The notes under the pieces are model-generated. The model was not told the DNA's origin and made no database searches. It saw only the letters and a program-made list of their open reading frames with translations. 64,000 nucleotides of DNA, from positions 1-64,000 of the forward strand of contig JAHLLM010000001.1 in the NCBI GenBank assembly GCA_020444175.1, read 5' to 3'. Below, piece after piece: positions 41,478 to 51,012 of the stretch; position 1 is the stretch's first letter, and each line of letters opens with the position of its first letter. The stretch is from Desulfobulbaceae bacterium. Its GTDB lineage: Bacteria > Desulfobacterota > Desulfobulbia > Desulfobulbales > SURF-16. Position numbers and translations under genes: made by a program.

Positions 41478-42224
41478 TCACCGACCAAAAGATTTTAATT
41501 TTAGCAAAAGAGCCTCCCACAACCGCAAAGGGAAAAAATGCATTCCAGGCATCATTATTTTTCGCCAGCCAGCCAGAGAGCCAACAATTTGTGCATCCTG
41601 AAGATAATGAACATGCCAGCCAGCCTTTCTGGCCCGCAGGCAGAATTCTATAGGCCAAAAAAGAGAAAAAGACCGATTCAGGCCTCCGATATCCCCAAGA
41701 AGATAACGGCTGACCGTCATACCTGAACCGGCAAACCAATCCGTTTCACCACCGGCGTATTCACTCCACCCGGCCATGTCCTTTCCCGGCAGATTTCTCC
41801 CACAGGCTAAAAGAGACAAAAACGAAGGGAAACAGCGGGCAACATGCTGGATGGTCCCCTTCTCACTCCGAATCTTGGGACCTGCAATGCCCGCTTCCGG
41901 CACATCGTCAAGGAATTCAACAAGCCTGGTAAGACAGTGGCTGGTCACCACGGACTCATGATCCCAGAACGAAACATAGCGTCCTGTTGTCTGGGGCAAG
42001 ACCTTGTTGATCTTATCGCAGACATTTTTTTGCCCGCCACATTCACAAACACGAGCTTCGGGAAACTCCCTGGAAAGGAGATCAAAATCCCCGTCAATGA
42101 AATCAACGAGGACGATGACATCCAGGGAAACATGATCCGCATTTTCAAAAACAGACGCCAGAAAACGCCTGGAATGTTCCGGCTTACCGGCAGCCAGGAC
42201 ACAGATGGAAAGATCAGGTTCCAT
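41478..42224 (-). CDS. Glycosyltransferase family 2
   Basis: A 248-residue GT-A-fold enzyme. LSICVLAAGKPEHSRRFLAS opens the nucleotide-sugar-binding half. VVTSHCLTRLVEFLDD and AGIAGPKIRSEKGTIQHVAR follow, then GWSEYAGGETDWFAGSGMTV and a FWPIEFCLRARKAGW block, as in rhamnosyltransferase-like GT2 proteins. The metal-binding motif is represented by WDHES. It has no membrane segment. It probably adds a sugar to surface polysaccharide and could share a pathway with the two methyltransferases. It ends 60 bp from the convergent ZIP gene. Confidence 0.85.
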   Translation of the reverse strand: MEPDLSICVLAAGKPEHSRRFLASVFENADHVSLDVIVLVDFIDGDFDLLSREFPEARVCECGGQKNVCDKINKVLPQTTGRYVSFWDHESVVTSHCLTRLVEFLDDVPEAGIAGPKIRSEKGTIQHVARCFPSFLSLLACGRNLPGKDMAGWSEYAGGETDWFAGSGMTVSRYLLGDIGGLNRSFSLFWPIEFCLRARKAGWHVHYLQDAQIVGSLAGWRKIMMPGMHFFPLRLWEALLLKLKSFGR

Positions 42225-42353
42225 CGCTTCTCCTTTGCCTGTTCAAAATCAAAGTGCCCATGAGCAAAAGCCGTATTTAACGCTCTCACAAAACAACCTC
42301 GACCACCGCAGGTACGTCCGGCAATCGACGCGGAGGTCAGTTCCAGAGCTTTA

Positions 42354-44303
42354 TCAGCCTCCATCTCCTTTGGCGAGTTCCGCAAACTTATCCCGCATTG
42401 TCGGGAAGAGACTTAAATCGGTATGCGGCAGAAAAAGTGCCGCCATATAATGACTCATGAAATCCGGATTGTCGCTCAATTCCATATTGGTGATCAGCTT
42501 GCTGACTTCCCCTCTCTCCCGGAACCGCTTATGATCATCCAGACTGATCTGGGCACCCAACAATGAGCCGTTTCCGAGATAATAGAATTTGTCTCGGTCA
42601 ACATCCGGCAGCAGACCGATGCTGATAGCCCTCTCAAGATCAATATAGGCCCCGAAGTTACCGGCCAGCACAATACGATCAAGATCAACAAAGGTCATGC
42701 CGACAGCGTTAAGCAATGTCTGGTATCCGGCGTACATGGCCCCTTTTGCCCTGACCAGATTTTCAATATCAACCTCGGTAATGACGATATCCTCGCCAAT
42801 CAGGGAATCTTTGGCCCAGGCAAGGACATACTCATAACCATCCTGGCCTTCCCTGATGCGGGGATGGTCAATCTTTGCGTTAAACTTACCCTGCTGGTCA
42901 ATGACCCCGGCCTCAAGCAATTCCGAAACAATACTGATAAGACCTGAGCCGCATATGCCGCGAGGCTTGGTGCGGTCTATGGTGACAATCATCGGATCAT
43001 AAGTTATTGGATGGATATGAAAACTCTCAATAGCTCCGGAACTCGCCCGCATTCCGAACTTGACACCACCACCCTCGAAGGCCGGCCCTGCAGAGCAGGC
43101 GGTACACATCATCCAATCCTTGTTGCCCACCACGATTTCACCGTTGGTGCCGATATCTATAAACAATGTATAGGCAGAGCTCTTATGCATCTGAAAGGCG
43201 TGGACACCGGCAACGATATCACCGCCCACATAACTGGCGATGGAAGGATACAGAAAAAGACGCACTGACGGGTGGGCCATAACCCCGAGTGAAGCCGCCC
43301 TGGTCAGAGGGAACTGGCTGCAGGCCGGAACATATGGAGCTTCCCTGATATACTTGGGGTCTATCCCCAGAAGCAGATGAGACATTACGGTGTTGCCGGC
43401 AGCCATAATATAGCTTATGTCGCTGGGGCTGATGACCATCTTCTTGCAGACCGAGTGAATAATCTCGTTAATGGTATGGACCACCTTATCCTGAAGGTTT
43501 TTCAGGCCCCCAGGCCGCTGGGAATAAATAATACGGGAAATAACATCCTCACCGTAGCGAATCTGCCCGTTATAGGAAGAGTATTCGGCAAGGACCTCGC
43601 CGGAATTCAAATCCATCAGAATACCACTCACCGTCGTGGTGCCGATATCAACGGCAAGACCGTAAAGCCTGCCGGTCGTATCTCCGGGCTCCACGGCGAT
43701 TATCCTGTCCGGCTCCCTTTTCCTTTTACCGCGCAGCATGAGAACCGTGACTTCCCAATTCGCCTCCCTGAGAGTAAAGGGCAGCTCCTGCAGCATCTCG
43801 GGATGATCGTAGGTCGGCTCCTTACACTCAAAACACCCCCCCTTTATAGCCCGCAAAAGGCGCTGTAAATCAGGCACATTATCCTCCAGGGAGGGAGGGT
43901 CGATCTTGACAAAACGTTTTTCCACCGGTGGCGAGACATCCCATTTACCGATCAGCGCATCAAGGGAACGAGCCGATATAGCCCGTGTTGTCTTCGGCTT
44001 GCGCTTAAGCGCCCTGCCATCTTTACTTATTGCCTCAGGAACCTCCACAACAAGATCGGACTGAATGCTCGCCTGGCAGGCAAGCCTGACTCCCTGATCA
44101 TACTCCTCCTGTTTCAGATGTTGAGCCTTACTGGAGAGAACCTCTCCCTCCTTTATTTTGACCTTGCATTTCCCACACACCCCGTCCCCGCCACAAAAGG
44201 CATGGATATAAACACCGGCCTTGGCAGCGGCGGCCAACAGATTCTCCCCATCGTCTACGGTGATGGTGGCGTTATCAGGCAAGAATTTTACTGTTTTACT
44301 CAT
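42354..44303 (-). CDS. ASKHA-domain corrinoid activation protein (RACo-like) with N-terminal ferredoxin domain
   Basis: A 649-residue protein. Residues 1-90 are a plant-type [2Fe-2S] ferredoxin domain with cysteines in AFCGGDGVCGKCKVKIKEG and LACQAS. After a linker, an ASKHA ATPase core (DUF4445, about 210-600) shows LAVDIGTTTVSGILMDL, TLFIDIGTNGEIVVGN and GICGSGLISIVSELLEAG. These reductive activators return Co(II) corrinoid proteins to Co(I) at the expense of ATP. With acsE on the same strand at 36.7 kb it supports Wood-Ljungdahl metabolism. An MtvA-type or other corrinoid target is also possible. Confidence 0.88.
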   Translation of the reverse strand: MSKTVKFLPDNATITVDDGENLLAAAAKAGVYIHAFCGGDGVCGKCKVKIKEGEVLSSKAQHLKQEEYDQGVRLACQASIQSDLVVEVPEAISKDGRALKRKPKTTRAISARSLDALIGKWDVSPPVEKRFVKIDPPSLEDNVPDLQRLLRAIKGGCFECKEPTYDHPEMLQELPFTLREANWEVTVLMLRGKRKREPDRIIAVEPGDTTGRLYGLAVDIGTTTVSGILMDLNSGEVLAEYSSYNGQIRYGEDVISRIIYSQRPGGLKNLQDKVVHTINEIIHSVCKKMVISPSDISYIMAAGNTVMSHLLLGIDPKYIREAPYVPACSQFPLTRAASLGVMAHPSVRLFLYPSIASYVGGDIVAGVHAFQMHKSSAYTLFIDIGTNGEIVVGNKDWMMCTACSAGPAFEGGGVKFGMRASSGAIESFHIHPITYDPMIVTIDRTKPRGICGSGLISIVSELLEAGVIDQQGKFNAKIDHPRIREGQDGYEYVLAWAKDSLIGEDIVITEVDIENLVRAKGAMYAGYQTLLNAVGMTFVDLDRIVLAGNFGAYIDLERAISIGLLPDVDRDKFYYLGNGSLLGAQISLDDHKRFRERGEVSKLITNMELSDNPDFMSHYMAALFLPHTDLSLFPTMRDKFAELAKGDGG

Positions 44304-44929
44304 TTTTTTTATCCCATTAGAACGTAGTTTGGAAAAGAGCGCAGCTCTCGGATACCATATATATTTTCAATCTAAAATCAACACGTTAGCAAAGAAAGAG
44401 AACTTCACACAGCTTTTATGCATTTGCACAATATCAGGAACAATTATCTTGTCAAGAACAAGAGCCCAAAGGCCACTGGAATTCTTTTTTCTGCCTAAAG
44501 ACAATGCATGCAGGTAAAGTACTGACCAAAAACAAAATTATCTTGTCATCGGCAGGAAGTCCCGTTAGAATATCTTGGATATATTACTCAATTTTTAACT
44601 TTATCACTATGAGCTTGTGTCTTCCCGAAAAGAGGATAATTTACGTCAACCTCTTCCGGAGCGGAGCTATCTGGTGCCTGTCCAGAAATAGGTCATTTTG
44701 TTCGAGATCAAGGATTGCGCAAAAAATTACCGGAGGCATATATACGATATTCCGAGGATAATTTTTTAAGCATGACGCAGATATCGGTCAAAAGGTCCAT
44801 TTATGGACAGGCACTATCTGGACTCCGCACGATCAGATTTCACAACGGGCGGACACGCGCTCAAACAAAACACTGACAACCTACACATTTTTATACTGAA
44901 TTTTAAACGAGGTAAGGGAGGAAGAAAAA
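44304..44929. other. Intergenic region with family A element
   Basis: About 625 bp between divergent RACo-like and trxA genes. The only feature recognised is the family A element (44674-44814). Its insertion lies about 115 bp upstream of trxA, so trxA promoter sequences must be in the short remainder or within the element. Confidence 0.5.
44674..44814 (+). repeat. Family A inverted-repeat element, complete copy 1
   Basis: A 141-bp element with imperfect terminal inverted repeats (GTGCCTGTCCAGAAATAGG left; GTGCCTGTCCATAAATGG when the right end is reversed). It is flanked by a perfect 6-bp direct repeat TATCTG (44668-44673 and 44815-44820). It is homologous, inverted, to 60364-60504 and partly to 28995-29036. 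No ORF, so it is a non-autonomous mobile element (MITE-like). Confidence 0.92.
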
Positions 44930-45253
44930 ATGGCTGACGAAAAAGTGATCCATGTGACTGACGGAGATTTTCAAAAGGAAGTACTACAATCCGACATCCC
45001 GACTTTGGTGGATTTCTGGGCGCCATGGTGCGGTCCCTGCAAAGCTATCGGTCCCATGATCAATGAACTTGCCGGTGAATTCGAAGGCAAGGTTAAAATC
45101 GTCAAGATGAATGTTGACGAAAATCCGGAAACTCCAGGCAAATACGGCATCCGTGCTATTCCCACACTCATCTTTTTCAAAAACGGTGACGTTGCCGACC
45201 AGATTACCGGCGCTGTGGGCAAGACACAGCTTGTGGCCATGCTGGAAAAATAA
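44930..45253 (+). CDS. trxA: Thioredoxin
   Basis: A 107-residue canonical thioredoxin. The active site is VDFWAPWCGPCKAIGPM (Cys at about residues 32 and 35), with cis-Pro in AIPTLIFFKNGD near 75. GAVGKTQLVAMLEK closes the fold. It is the general disulfide reductant in the cytoplasm. A strong GGGAGG site stands 8 bp upstream. The stop overlaps the trxB start (TAATG), so the thioredoxin and its reductase are translationally coupled. Confidence 0.96.
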   Translation: MADEKVIHVTDGDFQKEVLQSDIPTLVDFWAPWCGPCKAIGPMINELAGEFEGKVKIVKMNVDENPETPGKYGIRAIPTLIFFKNGDVADQITGAVGKTQLVAMLEK

Positions 45254-46182
45254 TGGCGGCAACAGACTATCAACTTATTATTGTCGGAGGCGGACCAGCC
45301 GGGCTTACTGCCGGGCTCTACGCCTCTCGCGCCAGGCTGAATGCGGTCCTGCTCGAAAAGGGTGCTTCAGGGGGACAGGTGATGAATACAGATTGGGTTG
45401 ATAATTATCCAGGATTCCCGGAAGGTATTTCCGGTTTTGAACTGGCTGAAAAATTTGCCGCCCAGGCAGCCCGGTTTGATCTTGAAACCAAACTCTGCGA
45501 AGTTTCCTCCATGAACCTTGCCGGTCCGCTGAAAAAAATCTTTCTGAGCGACGGGCAGGCTCTTACCAGCCAGGCAGTTATCTTGACCACCGGAGCCCGC
45601 CCAAACGAACTGGGAGTACCTGGAGAAAAAGAATTGACCGGAAAAGGCGTGTCCTATTGCGCCACCTGTGACGGCCCTTTTTACCGGGATCTGGAAATTG
45701 CCGTTGTCGGCGGTGGCAATACTGCCATACAGGAGGCCATCCACCTGACCAAATTTGCCAGCAAGGTTCTTGTCATTCATCGCAGGGACGAATTGCGGGC
45801 AACGCAAATTATTCAGGAAAAAGCCTTTGCCAACGACAAGATAGAATTTGTCTGGAATTCTGTTGTTACCGGAATTACCGGTGAAAAAGAGGTGGAAGGC
45901 GCTGTCGTTAAAAATACGCAAACAGGCGAAGTGTCAACCCTTCCTCTCAAAGGTGTCTTTGTTCTCATCGGTATTCGTCCGAACAACGAACCCCTTCCCC
46001 TGGACCAGCTGGACAATGACTATGGCTTTATCAAGACTGACATTGAAATGCAAACATCGCAGCCGGGCGTCATGGCAGCCGGCGATATACGCAGTAAAGA
46101 AGTACGACAAATCGTCAATGCTGCCGGCGAAGGTGCGGTTGCCTGCCTTTCAGCAGAGCGCTATTTAGAAAGTTTAAAATAA
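45253..46182 (+). CDS. trxB: Thioredoxin reductase
   Basis: A 309-residue low-molecular-weight flavoprotein. The N-terminal FAD-binding motif is IVGGGPAGLTAGLYASRA. The redox-active disulfide is CATCDGPFYRD near residue 136. The nucleotide-binding VVGGGNTAIQEAIHL is near 155, and the second FAD motif PGVMAAGDIRSKEVRQ near 273. It reduces TrxA with NAD(P)H. The HRRDELRA region supports NADPH preference, although this can differ in anaerobes. Coupled to trxA by a 1-bp overlap. Confidence 0.95.
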   Translation: MAATDYQLIIVGGGPAGLTAGLYASRARLNAVLLEKGASGGQVMNTDWVDNYPGFPEGISGFELAEKFAAQAARFDLETKLCEVSSMNLAGPLKKIFLSDGQALTSQAVILTTGARPNELGVPGEKELTGKGVSYCATCDGPFYRDLEIAVVGGGNTAIQEAIHLTKFASKVLVIHRRDELRATQIIQEKAFANDKIEFVWNSVVTGITGEKEVEGAVVKNTQTGEVSTLPLKGVFVLIGIRPNNEPLPLDQLDNDYGFIKTDIEMQTSQPGVMAAGDIRSKEVRQIVNAAGEGAVACLSAERYLESLK

Positions 46183-46387
46183 ACCGTGTCCCAGCGGTTT
46201 TCCTTTCCATTCAATCTCACCCAGCTTCACTTGATAAAGTTATCGGTTTCAGGTAATACGATAGAACTTCACACAACTATAATTCTGGAGAGACAACCTC
46301 TCTGACCAGACAGGCAAGCCTCGTTAAGAAATGACTCTGATCAAGAACGCACACATTTAACAATCAAAGCCCGAGCACATAAGACAA

Positions 46388-47164
46388 ATGCATAAGCTCC
46401 TTCACACATTTATCCTCATTGCCATGGCCGCAGGGCTCCTGTTTCTGCCTGGCTGCTCCATTTTTAATGACATCAAAGGCATGTTTGGCGATGACTCGAA
46501 TTCAGTTCAGTCAACACCTGAGTCCCTGGCCATGGATGCCCTGGACAAATTCAACCACGGCCAATACAGTTCAGCCCTGAAACTGTTCAATGAAATAGAG
46601 GAACGTTTTCCGTTCAGCAGTTTCAGCCTCATGGCAGACTTAAAGTCTGCGGACTGTCATTATTACCTGAAACACTATGCCGAAGCGATCAGCACCTACG
46701 AAGAATTTATCACGAATCATCCTACCAACGAGGCTATTCCCTATGTCCTCTTCCAGATCGGCATGTGTTACTACAAGCAAATAGACACCATTGACAGGGA
46801 CCCGGGAAGCGCCCTTGATGCGGAAAGTGCTTTTGGCAAATTGCTTCGTCTCTACCCGCAAACACCGTACACAGAGGAAGCCCGTGCCAGAATCCAGGCC
46901 GCCCGCGACTTCCTGGCCAACCATGAAATGTACGTGGCCAGCTTTTATCTCAAAACAGACAAATTAAAACAGTGTACCGGCCGCCTGGAATACCTGCTCG
47001 ACAATTACCCGGACACATCTGTCGCCCCGGAAGCGGAAAAGCTCCTTGCCCTTGTGCAGGCAGGTACTCCACCCAAAAGCTCATGGAAGGACTGGATTCC
47101 AGAAATCGGCTTGCCGGACTGGCAGATCTTTAAGGATATCGGGGTAATGAAACCAACAATGTAA
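46388..47164 (+). CDS. bamD: Outer membrane assembly factor BamD
   Basis: A 258-residue lipoprotein. The signal peptide ends in lipobox LFLPGC (Cys near residue 27), followed by five TPR-like helical hairpins (ALDKFNHGQYSSALKLFNEI, AEISTYEEFITNHPTNEAIP-type, then YALFQIGMCYY-like blocks). The family hallmark YPQTPYTEEARARI and the C-terminal LLDNYPDTSVAPEAEKLL are present. It is anchored to the inner face of the outer membrane and works with BamA in beta-barrel assembly. This confirms a Gram-negative envelope. It stands 200 bp after trxB. Confidence 0.92.
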   Translation: MHKLLHTFILIAMAAGLLFLPGCSIFNDIKGMFGDDSNSVQSTPESLAMDALDKFNHGQYSSALKLFNEIEERFPFSSFSLMADLKSADCHYYLKHYAEAISTYEEFITNHPTNEAIPYVLFQIGMCYYKQIDTIDRDPGSALDAESAFGKLLRLYPQTPYTEEARARIQAARDFLANHEMYVASFYLKTDKLKQCTGRLEYLLDNYPDTSVAPEAEKLLALVQAGTPPKSSWKDWIPEIGLPDWQIFKDIGVMKPTM

Positions 47165-47180
47165 AGAATACGCCTCAATC

Positions 47181-47286
47181 TTTGACAATCTCGCAAAAAG
47201 TCCTGTAGCTGACCATCCGCCAGCGCAATATCAACAAGTTACACACGTTCCGGCGGCGGTTGAGAGGGTTTTTACGAAACCGTCAA
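47181..47286 (-). repeat. Family C element, well-preserved copy
   Basis: A 106-bp copy differing by one base from that at 33669. It is placed 17 bp after the bamD stop codon. Its TTTGACAATCTCGCAAAAA end faces bamD. Confidence 0.9.
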
Positions 47287-47310
47287 TCTTTACTTCATTC
47301 ACCACTCATT

Positions 47311-47333
47311 GCCTATCTCCATCGGAGATAGGC
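47311..47333 (+). terminator. Possible intrinsic terminator after bamD
   Basis: A perfect 10-bp stem GCCTATCTCC / GGAGATAGGC with a 3-base loop, followed by ATCTTTACT. The T-run is short, so efficiency is uncertain. It follows the family C insertion. The rest up to 47525 shows no gene. Confidence 0.5.
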
Positions 47334-47525
47334 ATCTTTACTGTGCCATGTCCGGACACGGAAAAGTCAATTACACGTCTGTTGTCAATTGACCCATATG
47401 AAATTCAATGCCAGCGGACAGGCTGCAACCAGGTATTTGATATAATGGAGCAAAAAATACTGCCTCAGATATGAAACCTGCCTTCGGTGCGCTCCACCCT
47501 CATTATCAGCAGGGAACCGATACCT

Positions 47526-50279
47526 CTACTCCAAAGCCTTGCGTACCAGATGAACTAATTCATTTTTATTGAAAGGTTTCAGGCCAAATTGACGGATGCC
47601 GATATCCAATGCCGTTTCCTTGGTGATCAGGGCATTAAAGCCGGTCAGGAGGACAATCGGCAAATCCGGCCTGATTGCCAGTAATTTTTTGGAAAGTTCG
47701 ACTCCTGTCATTTTGGGCATGGTCATATCGGTTACCACCAGATCGAAATCATCCGGATTTTGTTCAAAGATCCGCAGGGCCTCGAGGCTGTTTGTTGTTG
47801 CCGTAAGCCGGTAACCGAGTTTTTCCAGCAGCAACTTTTCTGTTTTGAGGAGATATTCCTCGTCATCCACAATCAGGATGCGTTCATTCCCTGTCGCAGG
47901 AACATCTTCTCTCTTCTCCTTTTCAACCGCGCCAGAAGTTTCACAACAGGGGAAGTAAAGATTGAAAACAGTACCTTTGCCGGGTTCACTGTAGACCGTA
48001 ATATGCCCATTATGGCTTTTGACAATACCATGTACCACGGAAAGCCCCAGGCCGGTACCCTCATTGACCGGCTTGGTGGTAAAATAGGGTTCAAATATCT
48101 TCTCCACCTCCTGCGGCTTGATGCCGCTGCCCGTATCACTCACTGATAGTCTTATGTAGGTTCCGGGCTGCAGTTCCAGATCGGCAATATACTCATCACG
48201 GCCTATTTCGACTTGTCGCAGGCAAACCTCCAGAACTCCGCCTTTTTCCCGCATGGCGTAGTAGGAGTTAACGCAGAGGTTCATCATCACCTGATGAATC
48301 AGGGTCGGATCGGCAAGCACGGCTTTGCAGGAGGAATCAATATCCTGGCGGATTTCGATGGTAGTCGGAATGGAAGACTGTAACAGCTTCAGTGTTTCCT
48401 TGATGATCACCTGGAGCAGTAAAGGATTAAAGGTATGTTCTACCTGGCGGCTGAAAGCCAGAATCTGTTTCACCAACTCTCTGGCACGGCGGCCGGCATT
48501 GATCACTTCCTTCTGCAGCTTGCAGCTTTCGCTATTGGGCTCAAGACCCTCCAGCACCATATCCGCGGATATGAGAATTGCTGTCAAAATATTGTTGAAA
48601 TCATGGGCAACACCTCCTGCCAGAGTTCCCAAAGATTCCATCTTCTGCGCCTGGCGCAGCTGTTTTTCTATCTCCTTCCTCTCTTGCTCTGCTTTTTTGC
48701 GTTCAGTGATGGGTATGACAACCTCAAGCGCCGCAGACACATTGCCCTCTTCGTCCTTTAGCGGTGTTACAATAATTTCGGACCACACTTCATTGCCATG
48801 AACATCTATTGCTTTTTTCTGATGGATAACCGGCCCCTTGCCCGTGGCAAAAACCTCTTTCACGCCACAATCAGAGCAGACATGGTGCAGTTCATGGAGA
48901 GCTTGGTAGCAAATTTCCCCTTCAATATCTCCAAACTCTTGCTTAAAAATCTGGTTCGCCCAGAGAATACGGTATTCTTTTGAAATTATATTCAGGCCGG
49001 CTCCAATGTTGCGAGTTACCGTTTCAAGCTTTTCTTTTTCAGTACGAAGCGCTATCTCGGCTTGCTTCCGTTCGTTGATATCAATTGCATGTTCCACCAC
49101 ATAGAGGACCTTTCCGGCCTCGTCAAATACCGGGAACGTCCTGACCTCTTTATACGTTCCATGGACGGTATTAAAGACCTCCACTGTACATGGTTTGGAT
49201 GTCTCATAAACTCCCTGAACGTGACAGTCCGGACAGGGCTCGTCCTTGCGCAGAAAAACCTTATAACATTTGGGATTACTTGCCCGCTCCTTCTCTGTTA
49301 CATATTCATGACCATGCCAGTTGCTGTAAATGATGTTCAGGTCTTTATCCAGTATATTGATCAGACCAGGAATCGCATTGAACAGGCTCTGTAACAGGCT
49401 CTGCGATTGCCGGAGTTCTCCCTCGTCCCTTCTGCGCTCGGTGACGTCCCGGAAAAGTCCCTCAATGGCAACAGGGGTGCCATTGGTATCATGCACCAGG
49501 TGGACATTGCAGGAAACGATAATATGATTACCGTCCTTGCGCCTGAACTCCAGATCACAGTCATCCAACCTGTCTTTCTGCAGGAGGCTTGATTTCACTT
49601 TTTCCCGCTCGGAAGTGTGGGCATAGACGTGTGCAGCCATATTCCTGCCAATGAGCTCCTGCGCGTTTTCGTAGCCCAAGATCCGAGCGCAAGCTGGATT
49701 GACAAGCAGAATGGTGCCGTCCATATCTGCCATGATGTACGCATCCTGGATGTTCTCGAAAATTGTTTTAAACTTCCGCTCACTTTCCAGCAGTTTCTTA
49801 TTCGCCTGGGAAAGTTCCGCCGTGCGTTGCCGCACTTCAATTTCCACCTTATCATAGGCCTGTTTCATCTGAAGTTGCAGGCGCCGCAGTTCCAGGTGGG
49901 TTTTGACACGGGCAACCACCTCTTCAACCTGAAACGGCTTGGTGATGTAATCTACACCGCCGGCATCAAAGCCCTTGATTTTTTCAGAAGTAGCACCGAG
50001 GGCGCTGATAAAAATGACCGGTATTTCGCGGCTTGCCTCATCTGCTTTGAGACGACGACAAATCTCATATCCATCCATGTCCGGCATTTTCACGTCAAGA
50101 AGGATCAAATCAGGCATGTCAGCAGCCACTGATCTGAGGGCCAGCCTGCCACTTGAGGCCGACCGCACCCGACAGCCCCGGCTTCCGAGAATATCGCAGA
50201 GCAACTGCAGACTTTCCGGAGTATCATCCACAACAAGAATTTCCTGCTGCTCTCTTTGGTGCTTTCCATCATTAATCAT
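47526..50279 (-). CDS. Hybrid sensor kinase: REC-PAS-PAS-PAS-HisKA-HATPase-REC
   Basis: A 917-residue cytoplasmic protein. The start is ATG 50279 with GGGGAAA upstream; the frame opens 51 bp earlier. Order: an N-terminal receiver (LILLDVKMPDMDGYEICRRL, phospho-Asp near residue 55), three PAS domains with PAC-type ends, one of which contains several cysteines (CYQALHELHHVCSDCGV), a HisKA H-box GGVAHDFNNILTAIL near residue 560, and a HATPase (GTGLGLSVVHGIVKSH). The last domain is a second receiver (DLVVTDMTMPKMTGVELSKK). The cysteine-rich PAS could hold haem or Fe-S. There is no membrane segment, so it senses the cytoplasm. No output partner is adjacent. Confidence 0.9.
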   Translation of the reverse strand: MINDGKHQREQQEILVVDDTPESLQLLCDILGSRGCRVRSASSGRLALRSVAADMPDLILLDVKMPDMDGYEICRRLKADEASREIPVIFISALGATSEKIKGFDAGGVDYITKPFQVEEVVARVKTHLELRRLQLQMKQAYDKVEIEVRQRTAELSQANKKLLESERKFKTIFENIQDAYIMADMDGTILLVNPACARILGYENAQELIGRNMAAHVYAHTSEREKVKSSLLQKDRLDDCDLEFRRKDGNHIIVSCNVHLVHDTNGTPVAIEGLFRDVTERRRDEGELRQSQSLLQSLFNAIPGLINILDKDLNIIYSNWHGHEYVTEKERASNPKCYKVFLRKDEPCPDCHVQGVYETSKPCTVEVFNTVHGTYKEVRTFPVFDEAGKVLYVVEHAIDINERKQAEIALRTEKEKLETVTRNIGAGLNIISKEYRILWANQIFKQEFGDIEGEICYQALHELHHVCSDCGVKEVFATGKGPVIHQKKAIDVHGNEVWSEIIVTPLKDEEGNVSAALEVVIPITERKKAEQERKEIEKQLRQAQKMESLGTLAGGVAHDFNNILTAILISADMVLEGLEPNSESCKLQKEVINAGRRARELVKQILAFSRQVEHTFNPLLLQVIIKETLKLLQSSIPTTIEIRQDIDSSCKAVLADPTLIHQVMMNLCVNSYYAMREKGGVLEVCLRQVEIGRDEYIADLELQPGTYIRLSVSDTGSGIKPQEVEKIFEPYFTTKPVNEGTGLGLSVVHGIVKSHNGHITVYSEPGKGTVFNLYFPCCETSGAVEKEKREDVPATGNERILIVDDEEYLLKTEKLLLEKLGYRLTATTNSLEALRIFEQNPDDFDLVVTDMTMPKMTGVELSKKLLAIRPDLPIVLLTGFNALITKETALDIGIRQFGLKPFNKNELVHLVRKALE

Positions 50280-50505
50280 AATGTTTCCCCGACTGCTGCG
50301 CTTTCCAGTAGCGAGAGAAGGTGGTCGCAATCAAGCCTGGCGTCCAGCTCTGCTTCTCAGAAAAAAAGGCAACCTTGCCTGGTGCCGCCACAAGACATTT
50401 TACCCAGGATCGAGCAACCGCATCGGCAAGTCCCATGGCCTGATGAAAATATTCCATGAATTCCCGGAGTTGCTTGACATCAACCCGTTCACTGAACCCA
50501 CACAC
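50272..50505 (-). CDS. Possible small ORF overlapping the hybrid kinase start
   Basis: A 77-residue frame with GTG start (50505) ends at 50272, overlapping the kinase ATG by 8 bp, as in coupled operons. The interior contains VDVKQLREFMEYFHQAMGLA and AFFSEKQSWTPGLIATTFSR. No family is recognised and there is no convincing ribosome site. Opposite-strand frames also cross this region. Treated as tentative. Confidence 0.25.
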   Translation of the reverse strand: MCGFSERVDVKQLREFMEYFHQAMGLADAVARSWVKCLVAAPGKVAFFSEKQSWTPGLIATTFSRYWKAQQSGKHYD

Positions 50506-51012
50506 CCTAACTCACCCATGAGCCTCACCCTTGAAATTGCCCGGATTCTTCCCGTAGCTCATTCCTCTACCAGACAAGGAAAATCAGCCCTTTATTACTT
50601 TTCCAAACAAGAATATGTGTGTCTTCAGGAATTCTCTCGAAATAATTCTATCATCTCATGGAGGCAAATTCCATTCCTTGAATCAAGGAAGTAATATTTC
50701 CTTGATTATCGAATACCTTTAAAGGTCAGGAATAAAATTTTGCCTGAATCCTTTGAGGAAAAATCCCCCTCAAAACACTCAATCAAAAAGACAGGAACCA
50801 GTGGTACTGAAACAAAAGATTAGAACAGTGTTGATTACCAGGTCATGGTTTCATATTCGACCTGTATGTGTGTGGGGGGGCACACCAACGAAAAAGGGGG
50901 TACGAGATATAGTCGCCCCCCCCCCTTTCTCTTCGGTGATTCAGATGATTCAGATCCTGCAAAAATACTTCTCTGCACTAAGGAATGTGGTTTGTCATAA
51001 CGGGTAACACTT
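50506..51012. other. Intergenic region with homopolymer hairpin
   Basis: No gene seen with confidence; a 58-codon plus-strand frame at 50518-50694 has no support. Features are an overlapping TTCCTTGA/TCAAGGAA palindrome near 50676-50691, a G7 run (50874-50880), and a C10 run (50916-50925) that can pair with AAAGGGGG (50893-50900) to form a hairpin downstream of purL. Confidence 0.45.

Noticed and set aside
41945-42385. 146-residue minus-strand frame spanning the GT2 start and RACo end
   Set aside because: Most of it overlaps the glycosyltransferase in another frame; no family or ribosome site.
49975-50694. 239-residue plus-strand frame upstream of and inside the hybrid kinase start
   Set aside because: More than half is antisense to the receiver domain; the rest has no recognised motif.
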